Source: Flavobacterium sp. UBA6721 (GTDB lineage: Bacteria; Bacteroidota; Bacteroidia; Flavobacteriales; Flavobacteriaceae). Taken from it: 5,069 nucleotides of DNA. Below are positions 4,882 through 5,069 of this stretch, one piece after another. A model generated the notes under the pieces. It worked only from the letters and a program-made list of their open reading frames with translations, was not told the DNA's origin and ran no database searches. A program made the translations under genes and the position numbers. The stretch lies in NCBI GenBank assembly GCA_002454195.1, contig DKIJ01000008.1:1-5069 (forward strand), given 5' to 3'. Numbering within the stretch: position 1 is the first letter of the stretch; each line of letters begins with the position of its first letter.

Positions 4882-5069
4882 TTCAGATGACTAATTTTTG
4901 TATTGAGCTTAGAATTTTTGTAAGGTTGTTTTTTTGTTTAATTAATTAATGTCAAACCCGTTGGGTGAAATTAAATAATTTGATTTTTAATATTATTTAT
5001 AGGTCTATCAAATATGAATTTATTGATATATTGAATTAGAGTCATTGCTGTTATTTTTGCTAAAATTCT
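4882..5069. other. Non-coding right edge after the guanylyltransferase
   Basis: The sequence is AT-rich with no gene on either strand. ACCC (4956-4959) and GGGT (4963-4966) form a small 4-bp hairpin around GTT, but no T run follows, so termination after the guanylyltransferase gene is not evident. A T-rich tract at 4926-4939 precedes it. The last 40 nt contain a promoter-like element listed separately. Confidence 0.5.
5031..5066 (+). promoter_or_regulatory. Candidate promoter leading out of the window, copy 2 of a shared element
   Basis: TTG (5031-5033), an 18-nt spacer and TATTTTTG (5052-5059) form the best complete match to the Bacteroidota -33/-7 promoter in the window. The block 5039-5066 is 22 of 28 identical to 2403-2430 upstream of the tviB-like gene. 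It should drive a gene starting to the right of 5069, which suggests that a second transcription unit of the same locus begins there. Confidence 0.55.

Overview
The window looks like the proximal, regulatory end of a surface-polysaccharide (capsule, O-antigen or exopolysaccharide) locus from a Bacteroidota bacterium, most likely a Flavobacterium-like member of the Flavobacteriia. The evidence is the very AT-rich intergenic DNA, the absence of Shine-Dalgarno sites before the genes, several TANNTTTG-type -7 promoter elements, a Bacteroidota-type HU-related protein, and an RfaH/UpxY-like NusG paralogue at the head of sugar-nucleotide genes. Genus is inference; no rRNA or marker gene is present.

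Layout, all genes on the + strand. Positions 1-287 are a non-coding leader with unusual overlapping inverted repeats. Positions 288-752 encode a 154-aa NusG-like antiterminator (UpxY type). Positions 753-1286 are AT-rich non-coding DNA holding a candidate promoter for the next gene. Positions 1287-1670 encode a 127-aa HU-related DNA-binding protein, closed by a strong intrinsic terminator (1701-1738). Positions 1739-2522 contain no intact gene. They hold a short 22-bp-period repeat, a decayed duplicate of the 3' end and terminator of the HU gene (2057-2128), a palindrome inside a candidate promoter (2272-2298), a second candidate promoter (2389-2423) and a stable leader hairpin (2439-2472). 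Positions 2523-3815 encode a TviB/WbpO-type UDP-N-acetylhexosamine 6-dehydrogenase. A 58-nt gap, mostly six tandem heptamers, leads to 3874-4881, a mannose-1-phosphate guanylyltransferase without the C-terminal isomerase domain. The last 188 nt are non-coding and end in a promoter-like element aimed out of the window.

How the parts fit: the two enzymes supply activated sugars (a UDP-HexNAc uronic acid and GDP-mannose, itself a precursor of GDP-fucose and others) for polymer assembly, and more pathway genes probably lie to the right. The NusG paralogue is the expected factor for helping RNA polymerase through the long structured leader and operon. The HU-related protein may shape the locus DNA, but no sequence evidence fixes its target.

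The most interesting signal is that the DNA just before the tviB-like gene and the DNA at the right edge share a promoter-like block (22 of 28 positions identical between 2403-2430 and 5039-5066). The first copy sits immediately upstream of a 12-bp hairpin. This could be a locus-specific promoter/leader module co-regulated by the antiterminator, analogous in role (not sequence) to JUMPstart/ops leaders. The enzymes themselves are conventional.
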